Assembly: GCA_020059605.1 (NCBI GenBank) | Contig: JAGVBT010000164.1 | Location: 55,431 to 119,430 of the forward strand | Source: Deltaproteobacteria bacterium | Lineage (GTDB): Bacteria > Desulfobacterota > BSN033 > UBA1163 | DNA length: 64,000 nucleotides | Direction of reading: 5' to 3' | Part shown: one piece after another, positions 28,318 through 36,725 of the stretch | How the letters are laid out: every line of letters begins with the position of its first letter | Numbering within the stretch: the first letter of the stretch is position 1 | Notes under the pieces: generated by a model | What the model was told of the DNA's origin: nothing | The model's input: the letters and a program-made list of their open reading frames with translations, nothing else | The model's database searches: none | Position numbers and translations under genes: made by a program

Positions 28318-30297
28318 ATGGCGATAAAAGCAAAATCTCCCCCCGTCACCATAGATCTGAATGAGTTCAAGCTTCATATAACCCTCCAGCATAGAAATGA
28401 ACTGACCCTTCATTTCAACTCACCCTCCCGGAAGTTTTACCTCACCGTCATCGCCTTTGTTGTTAACGAGATGAAAAGATTGGGGAAAATCACTTCCATC
28501 CCCCTCGAAGGAAACTATGACCTCCTTGCATTACTAAACAATACGGTTGGAGAGGCTGCCGGATCATCGGATAAAGAGCATTTGTTGCCAAGGATCTACA
28601 GAAAATGGAAGGATGTCCTGCCTAACCTTGAAGAGGCTCATCTTTTTAAGGTCCTTGGAAGAAGAAAAGAATATGACGAAGGAGTTGCCAAGACCTATCA
28701 TTTTACAGAGGCTGAAAAAGATCATTGGGCGAATCTTTTTGAATATAAAGGGAGCGAAGAGAATGTCAGGCTGAAGTTTGCCGTTGATAGAATAGGAGCA
28801 GGCTTAGATGATGTTGTCATCATCTATGAGGATGCTATCAATGGCGATGCATGGGACAGGTTCTTATCAAATCTTAAAGGAAAGGCCGAAAGTGTGCCTG
28901 AAATTGGAGCGGTCCAACCCTCTCCAGAAGTACCCGAACCTACGGTATCTCTGCCAAGGGAACACGGGACGACTCTGCAGAGCCGGTATCGTTGGATAGC
29001 CCTTGTTGCAATGATAATCATCATTGCAGGGGCTGCCACATTGGCCATCTGGATATTTTATCCAAAATCTTCCCCTGTCAAAAGGGCTTCAATGGAGAAG
29101 ATGGCCTTTCCTCTTCCTGACAAACCCTCCATTGCTGTACTTCCATTCGTGAACATGAGCAAAGACCCCGAGCAGGAGTTTTTCAGTGAGGGTTTGACTG
29201 AGGAGATCATCACGACGCTTTCCAAGAGTCCACACCTCTTTGTGATTGCCCGCAGCTCGACGTCCAAATATAAGAACAAACCTGTTGAGATCAGACAAGT
29301 GAGCGAGGAATTAGGGGTGAGGTATGTGCTGGAAGGGAGCGTCCGTCGATCCGGGGAAAAGGTCCGTATCACGGCGCAGCTCATTGACGCACTTGGCGGC
29401 CATCATCTCTGGGCTGAACACTTTGATAAGGAAACCGGGGATATTTTAACTGCCCAGGACGAGATCGCCTTAAAGATCATGAAGGTGCTGCACGTGAAAT
29501 TGCAGGCAGAGCATATGGGGAGCGAAACGGGAAAAGGCACAAAGAATCTGGAGATATTTCTGAAGTCCATGGAAGCTCGCGAGCAGGTCCTTCGCTACAC
29601 AAAAGAGGGGAATGCCCGGGCCCGTCAACTCTTTGAGGAGGTCATCGCTCAGGACCCGGATTACGCGAGGGGGTACTCGGGTCTTGCGATTACCTATGCA
29701 GCGGATGTGTGGCTCGGCACGAGCAAGTCGCCCGGGGAATCGTTGACAAAAGCCATCGAGTTCGGACAGAAAGCCGTTTCGCTGGATGGATCGGATGCCA
29801 CTGCTCAAGCCACTCTGGCCTATCTTTTTGCCATGACCCGGCAGTACGACAAGGCAGTCTCTCAGGCTGAGCATGCATTAGCTCTCGATCCGAATTCGTA
29901 TTCTGTCATCAACAATTGCGGACTTGCCCTGGCCTATTCGGGAAAGCATGAGGAAGCGCTTCCATTGCTTCAGAGAGCGGTTCGTCTGAACCCCTCCGTA
30001 GCTCAATCTTTCGTGATGTCGAGCATGGCTTACCGTGTCGTCGGTCGATACGATGAAGCATACAAAGAGGCGAAAAAAGCGGTGGAGCGGAACCCGAAGA
30101 GTCAGCTTGCCCAGATCGCACTCGCTGTCACAAGCATCCTAACAGGGCGGGAGGAAGGGGCAAACGCAGCGGCTGCCCAGGTTCTTAAGATCAATCCGTC
30201 ATTTTCTCTGGAGCAGTATGAAAGGACACTCCCCTTCAAGGATAAGTCTCAAGTCGACCTCGTGACCGACGCCTTGCGTAAGGCCGGCCTAAAATAA
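28318..30297 (+). CDS. TolB/FlgO-like N-terminal domain plus TPR protein with an uncharacterised cytoplasmic N-terminal region and one TM helix
   Basis: TM WIALVAMIIIIAGAATLAIWIFY; KPSIAVLPFVNMSKDPEQEFFSEGLTEEIITTLSKSPHLFVIARSSTSKYK...ELGVRYVLEGSVRRSGEKVRITAQLIDALGGHHLWAEHFD; C-terminal TPRs. Confidence 0.88.
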   Translation: MAIKAKSPPVTIDLNEFKLHITLQHRNELTLHFNSPSRKFYLTVIAFVVNEMKRLGKITSIPLEGNYDLLALLNNTVGEAAGSSDKEHLLPRIYRKWKDVLPNLEEAHLFKVLGRRKEYDEGVAKTYHFTEAEKDHWANLFEYKGSEENVRLKFAVDRIGAGLDDVVIIYEDAINGDAWDRFLSNLKGKAESVPEIGAVQPSPEVPEPTVSLPREHGTTLQSRYRWIALVAMIIIIAGAATLAIWIFYPKSSPVKRASMEKMAFPLPDKPSIAVLPFVNMSKDPEQEFFSEGLTEEIITTLSKSPHLFVIARSSTSKYKNKPVEIRQVSEELGVRYVLEGSVRRSGEKVRITAQLIDALGGHHLWAEHFDKETGDILTAQDEIALKIMKVLHVKLQAEHMGSETGKGTKNLEIFLKSMEAREQVLRYTKEGNARARQLFEEVIAQDPDYARGYSGLAITYAADVWLGTSKSPGESLTKAIEFGQKAVSLDGSDATAQATLAYLFAMTRQYDKAVSQAEHALALDPNSYSVINNCGLALAYSGKHEEALPLLQRAVRLNPSVAQSFVMSSMAYRVVGRYDEAYKEAKKAVERNPKSQLAQIALAVTSILTGREEGANAAAAQVLKINPSFSLEQYERTLPFKDKSQVDLVTDALRKAGLK

Positions 30298-30665
30298 GAT
30301 AACCCAAATTCCTGCTTCAAACTCCAGTTACGAAATCCATCCATCTCTTACTTATTAGACTACCTTTCATATTGATATCAACTCAATACAGAAAAGGGGC
30401 AAGGCGCTGTTTGTTTTAAGACAGGCTATTTGAAAACAAACAGAGAAATAATTTCTTTTTTAATCCAATGTGTTAACTCCTCCATCCTTCCTCTCATGTC
30501 TGCTTTCAGATAATTTTCCCATGATTTGGTTTATTTTATTTTTTCAGCCTTTATCGGTGCGATGAGGATGAAAAGTTTTCCAATGAAATTTAATTTATTG
30601 ATTTTATTAAATAACGTGAATCATCCGAACGGGATCCTTTAAGATTTTTCTTTTGCTCTGTTGAT

Positions 30666-30681
30666 TGGCATTCTCCTTGCT
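30666..30681 (+). promoter_or_regulatory. Candidate sigma-54 (-24/-12) promoter
   Basis: TGGCATTCTCCTTGCT: GG at 30667-30668, N10, GC at 30679-30680; upstream of a response-regulator ORF (ATG 30697). Confidence 0.45.
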
Positions 30682-30696
30682 ATTCCTCAACTAAGT

Positions 30697-31092
30697 ATGA
30701 AAGTTTTAATTATTGAAAACGACAGAACCTTCCAGAAATCCCTTTCGTATTTCATCGAACATCAAAGAAATGACGAGGTGTTTCTTGCGGGTTCAAAGAG
30801 GGAGGGGGTCTCCCTTTTTAAGTCCATCCCTTTTGATATCGTCCTTTGCGGAGACCGTCTGCCGGATGGGGGTGGCTTAGATATCTTGACAGAATGGATG
30901 AGTAAGAATCCAAAACTGGTCTCGATATTGATGACCGTTCAGAGCGATGAATGGATGAGAGAGGAAGCGAAGAAGGCGGGGATTCAAGGGTTCCTGGTGA
31001 AACCCTTCGATTTGAAGCAACTTGAGGAAGTCATGTCCATTTCGGATTTCGGATTGCAGAGTGCGGAATTAATTCACGATGAAAGGAGGTGA
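30697..31092 (+). CDS. Single-domain response regulator (REC)
   Basis: MKVLIIENDRTFQKSLSYFIEHQ...FDIVLCGDRLPDGGGLDILTEW...LVSILMT...GFLVKPFDLKQLEE. Confidence 0.8.
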   Translation: MKVLIIENDRTFQKSLSYFIEHQRNDEVFLAGSKREGVSLFKSIPFDIVLCGDRLPDGGGLDILTEWMSKNPKLVSILMTVQSDEWMREEAKKAGIQGFLVKPFDLKQLEEVMSISDFGLQSAELIHDERR

Positions 31093-31095
31093 AAA

Positions 31096-31563
31096 ATGAT
31101 GATGCATAAGAGGATGTTTGTTTTAATGCTGGCGTTTGTGTTCAGTCTTTCGATGGTCAGCCTGACACTGGCACAGGATAAGCCCAAGGCTCCTGCCTGG
31201 CAGTCTACACCGGTGAAAGACTGGGTAGCCAAGGCAAAAGCGGAGATCAAGAAGGTGACCCCGGCCGATGTGAAGGCCGCCATCGATAAGAAGGAGAAAG
31301 CTGTCATTCTCGATGTCAGAGACCCTGATGAGTTTAAGGCAGGCCATCTTCCCGGAGCCGTTCACGTCTCCAGAGGCAAGCTGGAGTTTACGGTCTGGGA
31401 TAAAGTTACGGACAGGGATGGCAAAATCTACGTCTATTGCCTGACGGCAGCTCGTTCAGCTTTAGCTACGAAGACCCTGAACGATCTGGGTTACAAAAAT
31501 GCCGTTCTGATGGATGCCCACTTTGAGGAGTGGGTGAAAGCCGGTTATCCCGTAGAGAGATAA
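31096..31563 (+). CDS. Periplasmic rhodanese-like protein
   Basis: Signal peptide; VTPADVKAAIDKKEKAVILDVRDPDEFKAGHLPGAVHVSRGKLEF...KIYVYCLTAARSALATKTLNDLGYKNAVLMD; active-site loop CLTAARS. Confidence 0.9.
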   Translation: MMMHKRMFVLMLAFVFSLSMVSLTLAQDKPKAPAWQSTPVKDWVAKAKAEIKKVTPADVKAAIDKKEKAVILDVRDPDEFKAGHLPGAVHVSRGKLEFTVWDKVTDRDGKIYVYCLTAARSALATKTLNDLGYKNAVLMDAHFEEWVKAGYPVER

Positions 31564-31570
31564 ACGTTTT

Positions 31571-31607
31571 ATTCCCTGTCCCCGGGGTCCGGGGGCAGGG
31601 AATTTTT
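31571..31607 (+). terminator. Intrinsic terminator after the rhodanese gene
   Basis: attccctgtcccc...gggggcagggaatTTTTat. Confidence 0.6.
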
Positions 31608-31617
31608 ATAATTTCTA

Positions 31618-31692
31618 AAATCCTCCCCAACCTCCCTTTTTCAAAGGGAGGTATTCTCTCTCTTTGACAAAGAGGGAAGAGGGGAGATTTTC
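31618..31692. repeat. Double-hairpin repeat element
   Basis: aaaatcctccccaacctccctttttcaaagggaggtattctctctctttgacaaagagggaagaggggagatttt; same architecture as 14725-14800 and 21698-21810. Confidence 0.75.
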
Positions 31693-31737
31693 CGATATTT
31701 ATGACAGTTCAATTCTGATATTCTTGAGTTTAAGGAC

Positions 31738-33924
31738 ATGGAAAATATAAAGATCACGAGGCGGGGTTTCTTAAAGACGGCTGTGGCAGGAGCAGGTGCA
31801 TTCTCTTTAACTTCCGGGCTCCTCGATTTTCAAAAATGGGTCCATGCGAGCGCTGGTGCCGCTGTCACGAGTGTTCCCACGATTTGTAATGGATGCGGGA
31901 ATCGTTGCGGGATTTTTGCCCATGTCAAGAATGGGAGATTATGGAAGATCGAAGGAAACCCCGATGCGAATGGAAATCTCGGCGTCATCTGCCCGAAAGG
32001 ACACGGGTACCTTCATGATTTATACAACCCCAATCGATTGAAAGGCCCTTTAAAAAGGGTCGGGGATAAATTTGAGCCCATTTCGTGGGAAGAAGCCTAC
32101 AAAGAAATTGCTCAGAAGATGAATCTGATTTTGTTAGCGAACGGCCCCCAGAGCATCTTCTGGGTCAATTATCCACAGACCAACCATGCCTATGCACTGA
32201 GGTTGATGCATGCCCTTGGAAGCCCGCATTACTTCACCCACGGCTCAACCTGTTTTACGGCAAGAAATGCGGGATGGGCGACAACGGTCGGGGAGCTTCC
32301 CTCCAATGATCTGAGCCATTCCCGGTATATTCTTATCGTTGGCCGTAACCCGGCTGGAGGCATCGATCTCGGGCAGGTGAAGAGGATTGCCGAAGCAAAA
32401 GAGAAGGGGGCAAAATTGGTGGTGGTCGATCCAAGGCACAGTGAAACCGCGATTCTGGCGGATGAGTGGCTTCCAATCAAACCCGGCACGGATCTGGCCT
32501 TTCTTTTGGGAATGATCAATGTGTTTGTCAAGGAGGGGTTGTATGACGGGCGCTTTGTCAGAGAGAAAACAGTAGGATTCGAGCAACTGGAAGAGGAAAT
32601 CGTCAACTATCCTCCGGAATGGGCGGAGAAGGTTTGTGAGATTCCGGCCAGGACGATCGTCCAGATCGCTCGTGAAATGGCAAAGGCCAAGCCTAAAGCC
32701 CTTATCCACCGGGGCTATCATGGGGCTTTCGGATCTCAATATCTTAACAGTTTTCAAACCGCCAGGGCGCTGGCCATTGCCAACAGTCTTCTGGGAAATA
32801 TTAACAGGGAAGGGGGAATCTACTTTCCCCAATCAGCTCAGCTCGGAGAACTTCAGCCCGACCATCCCGCGCCGGACCTCCCCGAAATGGGAAAAGCGGA
32901 TGGGACAGGGGTGCCCGGAAGATATCCCCTGGGAAGTTATGGAGATGGAATTGCCCATGCCATCCCGGAACTGGCGCTTCGGGGTGAACTGAAAGCCGGA
33001 TTCGTCTATCACAACAATCCCCTTCGAACCAACCCCAATCCCAAACGTGTCATTGCCGGTTACAAAAAACTTGATCTGCTGGTCGTCATCGATACGGTTC
33101 TCTCTGAGACTGCATCCATTGCCCATTACGTCCTGCCGGAGTCATTCTATCTGGAGCGGACGGAGGCGATTGATACGAAACATAGCGGCAAGCGGGCCCA
33201 GGTGAGCCTCCAGCAGCAGGCGGTCAAACCTTTGTTCGACACCCGGCCGGGAACACAGATCATCATTGAACTGGCAAAGCATCTTGGGGTTGGAAAATAT
33301 TTTAACTTTGATATCGAGGAAGCCAACCGGTTGCGGCTTCGGTCCCTGGGGGTCACCCTTGAGAATTTGAAGAAAAAAGGAGTTCTCTTTGTAGGGGAGA
33401 AGTGGAAAGAGGGTTGTGGAAAGCTAAATACTCCGTCAGGAAAAGTGGAAATTCACTCCAGTACTCTAGAAAAACTTGACTTTCCCTCCATCCCACGATG
33501 GGAAGAACCCCTTGTCTCTCCCGATCCGAAAGACCCCCAATCTTTCCGGTTACTTCATGGAAAGCAGGCGATCCATACCCATGCGATGACGGCCAACCAA
33601 CCCTATCTCATGGCAATCAGCCAGAGGTATGATATGATTCGGCTCTGGATGAACAGAGAACGGGGGGTTCGCCTGGGCCTGAAGGACGGGGATTGGGTCC
33701 AAATCAAATCGATGGTCGGGGAAGGGAAGATACGGGTCCGGTTAACCGGCGGGATCCATCCTTCCTGTGTTTGGCTTCCAAGCGGATACGGGATCTTTTC
33801 TAAACATTTGAAGACCGCTTTTGATATGGGGCTCTCCTACAATGATTTTCTTCCGACCTACTTCGATCCGACGGTTGGACACGCGATGTCTTCGGAGATC
33901 GTGGTGCAGGTGACGAAAGCATAA
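31738..33924 (+). CDS. Molybdopterin oxidoreductase catalytic subunit (Psr/Phs/Arr-like CISM family), Tat-exported
   Basis: TRRGFLKTAVAGAGAFSL Tat signal; CNGCGNRCGIF...GVICPKGH 4Fe-4S motif; HGSTCFTARNAGW candidate Mo ligand region; Mo-bis-MGD binding segments. Confidence 0.9.
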   Translation: MENIKITRRGFLKTAVAGAGAFSLTSGLLDFQKWVHASAGAAVTSVPTICNGCGNRCGIFAHVKNGRLWKIEGNPDANGNLGVICPKGHGYLHDLYNPNRLKGPLKRVGDKFEPISWEEAYKEIAQKMNLILLANGPQSIFWVNYPQTNHAYALRLMHALGSPHYFTHGSTCFTARNAGWATTVGELPSNDLSHSRYILIVGRNPAGGIDLGQVKRIAEAKEKGAKLVVVDPRHSETAILADEWLPIKPGTDLAFLLGMINVFVKEGLYDGRFVREKTVGFEQLEEEIVNYPPEWAEKVCEIPARTIVQIAREMAKAKPKALIHRGYHGAFGSQYLNSFQTARALAIANSLLGNINREGGIYFPQSAQLGELQPDHPAPDLPEMGKADGTGVPGRYPLGSYGDGIAHAIPELALRGELKAGFVYHNNPLRTNPNPKRVIAGYKKLDLLVVIDTVLSETASIAHYVLPESFYLERTEAIDTKHSGKRAQVSLQQQAVKPLFDTRPGTQIIIELAKHLGVGKYFNFDIEEANRLRLRSLGVTLENLKKKGVLFVGEKWKEGCGKLNTPSGKVEIHSSTLEKLDFPSIPRWEEPLVSPDPKDPQSFRLLHGKQAIHTHAMTANQPYLMAISQRYDMIRLWMNRERGVRLGLKDGDWVQIKSMVGEGKIRVRLTGGIHPSCVWLPSGYGIFSKHLKTAFDMGLSYNDFLPTYFDPTVGHAMSSEIVVQVTKA

Positions 33925-33977
33925 CCCAGTTCGAAGTTCGGAGAAGATGCAGGCAACGGGCAATAATTACTGATGGA

Positions 33978-34526
33978 GTGATGAGTATGGCGCGATACGG
34001 AATGGTGATCGACGAAACCAAATGCGTGGGATGTCATGCGTGCCGGGTGGCATGTCAGAACCTGAATGGCCTTGCCGAAAAGGAGGCCTATAACCATCTC
34101 GAAGAACGGGAGTACGGGGCATTTCCGAACTTTTCCCGGGAATTTTTGCCGGTTCAATGCCAGCATTGCGACAACCCTCCCTGCGTAAAGGTCTGCCCCA
34201 CAAGGGCTTCTGTGAAGCTGAAGAATGGCGTGGTCCTGGTCGAAAAGAGTAAATGCATCGGTTGCAAATATTGCATTGCCGCCTGTCCATACAATGTGCG
34301 GATTATTAAAAAAGCGGGTTATATCGAAAAATGCCGATTCTGCATCGATTTTATCGAAAAAGGGGAAAAACCGGCCTGTATGACGACCTGCATGACAGGT
34401 GTCAGGATGTTTGGCGACCTGGATGATCCCAATAGCGAAATCTCACAATACATCATCAAGCACAGGTTAAAACAATTTAAGGCTGAGTTAAATACCAAAC
34501 CAAGAATCTATTACAAAAAGGCCTAA
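33978..34526 (+). CDS. 4Fe-4S ferredoxin beta subunit (DmsB/PsrB/PhsB-like)
   Basis: CVGCHACRVACQ, CQHCDNPPCVKVCP, CIGCKYCIAACPY, CRFCIDF...CMTTC. Confidence 0.92.
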   Translation: MMSMARYGMVIDETKCVGCHACRVACQNLNGLAEKEAYNHLEEREYGAFPNFSREFLPVQCQHCDNPPCVKVCPTRASVKLKNGVVLVEKSKCIGCKYCIAACPYNVRIIKKAGYIEKCRFCIDFIEKGEKPACMTTCMTGVRMFGDLDDPNSEISQYIIKHRLKQFKAELNTKPRIYYKKA

Positions 34527-34527
34527 C

Positions 34528-35160
34528 ATGACTCCTCCGGAAAAGGAATCCCTCTGTCAGGTTTTCGCCTCTCTCTTCTCACCCCCTGATCGTGAGATGG
34601 AGCGGTGGGTCCAAGGGGGGGCTCTCTACTCTTTTTTTAAAAAGTATACGGACGATTGGGGAGAGGGTGAACCTTTCTTGAATGGATTTCTTGCCGCCGG
34701 CGGGGAAGTGGGTTTTGGGAAAGAGCTGGAAGAGGCTTATGAGCATCTCTTTTCAGACCTGCGGGAGGACCATATCTGCCTGGTCGAATCCTTTTATAAA
34801 CCCTGGACCCAGGACATTCACTGTTCCCTTCTTTTTGCTTCGAACAAAGGTCTTTTGATGGGCGACTCCGCCCTCCATCTATCCGCCGTCTATGAACAAT
34901 GCGGAATGGAGATTTCCGAAGAATTTAAATGGAAACCTGACCATCTCGTTCTGGAGCTGGAATTTTTGTCCCTTCTTTATCGTTTCAAAACCGACATGGA
35001 GATCAAAGCCTTTATCAATCATCATCTTGATTGGGTTCCCTCACTGAAAAAGGAATTTGAGCGTTTTCATCCCCATCGTTTTTACGTCAGCGCCTTAGAC
35101 ATTCTTGATCTCTTTCTCAGGCGGGAAAGGGAAAGACTGGAGGTGGAGGAGCATGGATAG
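34528..35160 (+). CDS. TorD/DmsD-type molybdoenzyme chaperone
   Basis: Position in the operon and TorD-like pattern: LCQVFASLFSPPDREM...YEHLFSD...PYVESFYKPW-like ICLVESFYKPWT...DHLVLELEFLSLLYRF. Confidence 0.75.
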   Translation: MTPPEKESLCQVFASLFSPPDREMERWVQGGALYSFFKKYTDDWGEGEPFLNGFLAAGGEVGFGKELEEAYEHLFSDLREDHICLVESFYKPWTQDIHCSLLFASNKGLLMGDSALHLSAVYEQCGMEISEEFKWKPDHLVLELEFLSLLYRFKTDMEIKAFINHHLDWVPSLKKEFERFHPHRFYVSALDILDLFLRRERERLEVEEHG

Positions 35161-35410
35161 AAGAACAATGATTGAGCGGTTGTTTTTTGTTTTTACTCTG
35201 GGTGGCCTGCTTCTTTTCACCGGTTGTGAAAAAAAAGAGAAGCCTTCAGGCTTTGGAAACCAGGGAAAACTCTGGCAAGTGGTTGTGGAAGAGAGGAAGT
35301 CGGAAGAACCCGTTGAATTGGAGTATACGAAAGAAACCCCTGCTTTATATCGCGATGCCTCCATGGGGAAAGCCGATCCCTCTTTCGTCCCCAGGGTAGG
35401 AGGAGGCTGA
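35153..35410 (+). CDS. Small lipoprotein of unknown function in the molybdoenzyme operon
   Basis: RLFFVFTLGGLLLFTGC lipobox; start overlaps the chaperone stop. Confidence 0.7.
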   Translation: MDRRTMIERLFFVFTLGGLLLFTGCEKKEKPSGFGNQGKLWQVVVEERKSEEPVELEYTKETPALYRDASMGKADPSFVPRVGGG

Positions 35411-35472
35411 AGCTAACGGGGATTCGTCGGTGGCGAATTGGAAAAATTATTTCTCCTCAAAAAAAATACAGA

Positions 35473-35543
35473 TGTCATTGCGAGGAGGTCGATAGGACCG
35501 ACGAACCAATCCTGTGAGATTGCTTCGCTTTGCTCGCAATGAC
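35473..35543. repeat. Short palindromic/MITE-like repeat with terminal inverted repeats
   Basis: tgtcattgcgagg...gagattgcttcgctttgctcgcaatgacg; TIR TCATTGCGAG/CTCGCAATGA. Confidence 0.8.
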
Positions 35544-35576
35544 GGGTTGACTACCCAAGATTAAAAGGAGCAAAAG

Positions 35577-36566
35577 ATGGAAGGGCAGGTACATATTCAC
35601 TGGAATTGGATCGTGGCGGTTGACCTCTTCGCAGCAGGACTGAGCGCCGGGGCCTTCATCATATCGGCTACGGCCTACTTTCTCGGGAAAGAAAGATATG
35701 AGAATATCACCCGGATCGGGGCTTATATCGCTCCTTTTCCGGTGATGATCGGGATCCTTGCCCTCATCTATGATCTTGAAAGGCCACAGCTCTTTTGGAA
35801 ACTCTTTCTAACGTTTCAACCCAATTCGGTGATGTCCCTGGGGTCGTGGCTTCTCTTGTTTTTCTCTATCTTCAGTTTGACACACCTCTACCTCTGGCTT
35901 CCGGAGAGGTTGGACTTTTTTAAAATTTTTCCCCCGATCCGGTCCAGCCGATTTCTCAGCCGGTTTCGAGGCGATAATTTAACAAAGATCAGGGGATTGG
36001 TGGCAGGATTTGGAATCCCTATCTCGATTGGAGTGGCCATCTATACCGGAGTGCTTTTGGGAGCGCTTACGGCAAGACCGTTCTGGAATAATCCGATGCT
36101 TCCGATGTTATTTCTCGTTTCTGCCATGATGACGGGTTCAGCCTCCATCTGCTTTGTCGGCTGCTTCATCAAGGGGTTCCGGGGAATGAGCCGGGAAAAT
36201 ATCAATACGAACAAATTCATGATTCATTCGATCGATTTTACCCTGATGGTCTTTTCGATCATTGCCGTTTTTCTTTTTATCCTGGGTCTCTATGTGTCGC
36301 CAAGAAGTTCGGTGGCGGCGGTCCATCTCATCATGGGAGGTGAATTTACCTTCCTGTTCTGGACGTTTGTCGTAGGCGTGGGGATTTTGGTTCCCCTGGC
36401 TCTCGAAGTGTATGAACTGATTCCCCATTATATCGAGCAGGTGGAATTGAGGGAGCATAGCCCCTGGATCTCCGGAATTATCACCACCTCGGTACTCATA
36501 GGGGGATTCGCGATGCGGTATATCGTCATCTACGCCGGCCAGATGGCTCAGATTATTACCACATAA
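35577..36566 (+). CDS. NrfD/PsrC-type membrane subunit
   Basis: Multi-TM: WNWIVAVDLFAAGLSAGAFIISATAYFLG...LALIYDLERPQLFWKLFLTFQPNSVMSLGSWLL...GVLLGALTARPFWNNPMLPMLFLVSAMMTGSA. Confidence 0.9.
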   Translation: MEGQVHIHWNWIVAVDLFAAGLSAGAFIISATAYFLGKERYENITRIGAYIAPFPVMIGILALIYDLERPQLFWKLFLTFQPNSVMSLGSWLLLFFSIFSLTHLYLWLPERLDFFKIFPPIRSSRFLSRFRGDNLTKIRGLVAGFGIPISIGVAIYTGVLLGALTARPFWNNPMLPMLFLVSAMMTGSASICFVGCFIKGFRGMSRENINTNKFMIHSIDFTLMVFSIIAVFLFILGLYVSPRSSVAAVHLIMGGEFTFLFWTFVVGVGILVPLALEVYELIPHYIEQVELREHSPWISGIITTSVLIGGFAMRYIVIYAGQMAQIITT

Positions 36567-36725
36567 AGATTCCCCTCCATTATTCTTCGCAGACAGGGTT
36601 TTCCCTTCCATTTGGTTTTACCTCTTTGCATTTCTTTTTTCTGCATTGGAAAAATTGCAAAAAAACTCAAATTATGTTTTAGTAGGCCTGTCCGGTTAAT
36701 AAAAACCAAAAAGGGGGGATTGAAA

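Noticed and set aside
36611-36632. ttggttttacctctttgca as a sigma-54 promoter for the M20 amidohydrolase gene
   Set aside because: GG to GC spacing is 12 rather than 10.
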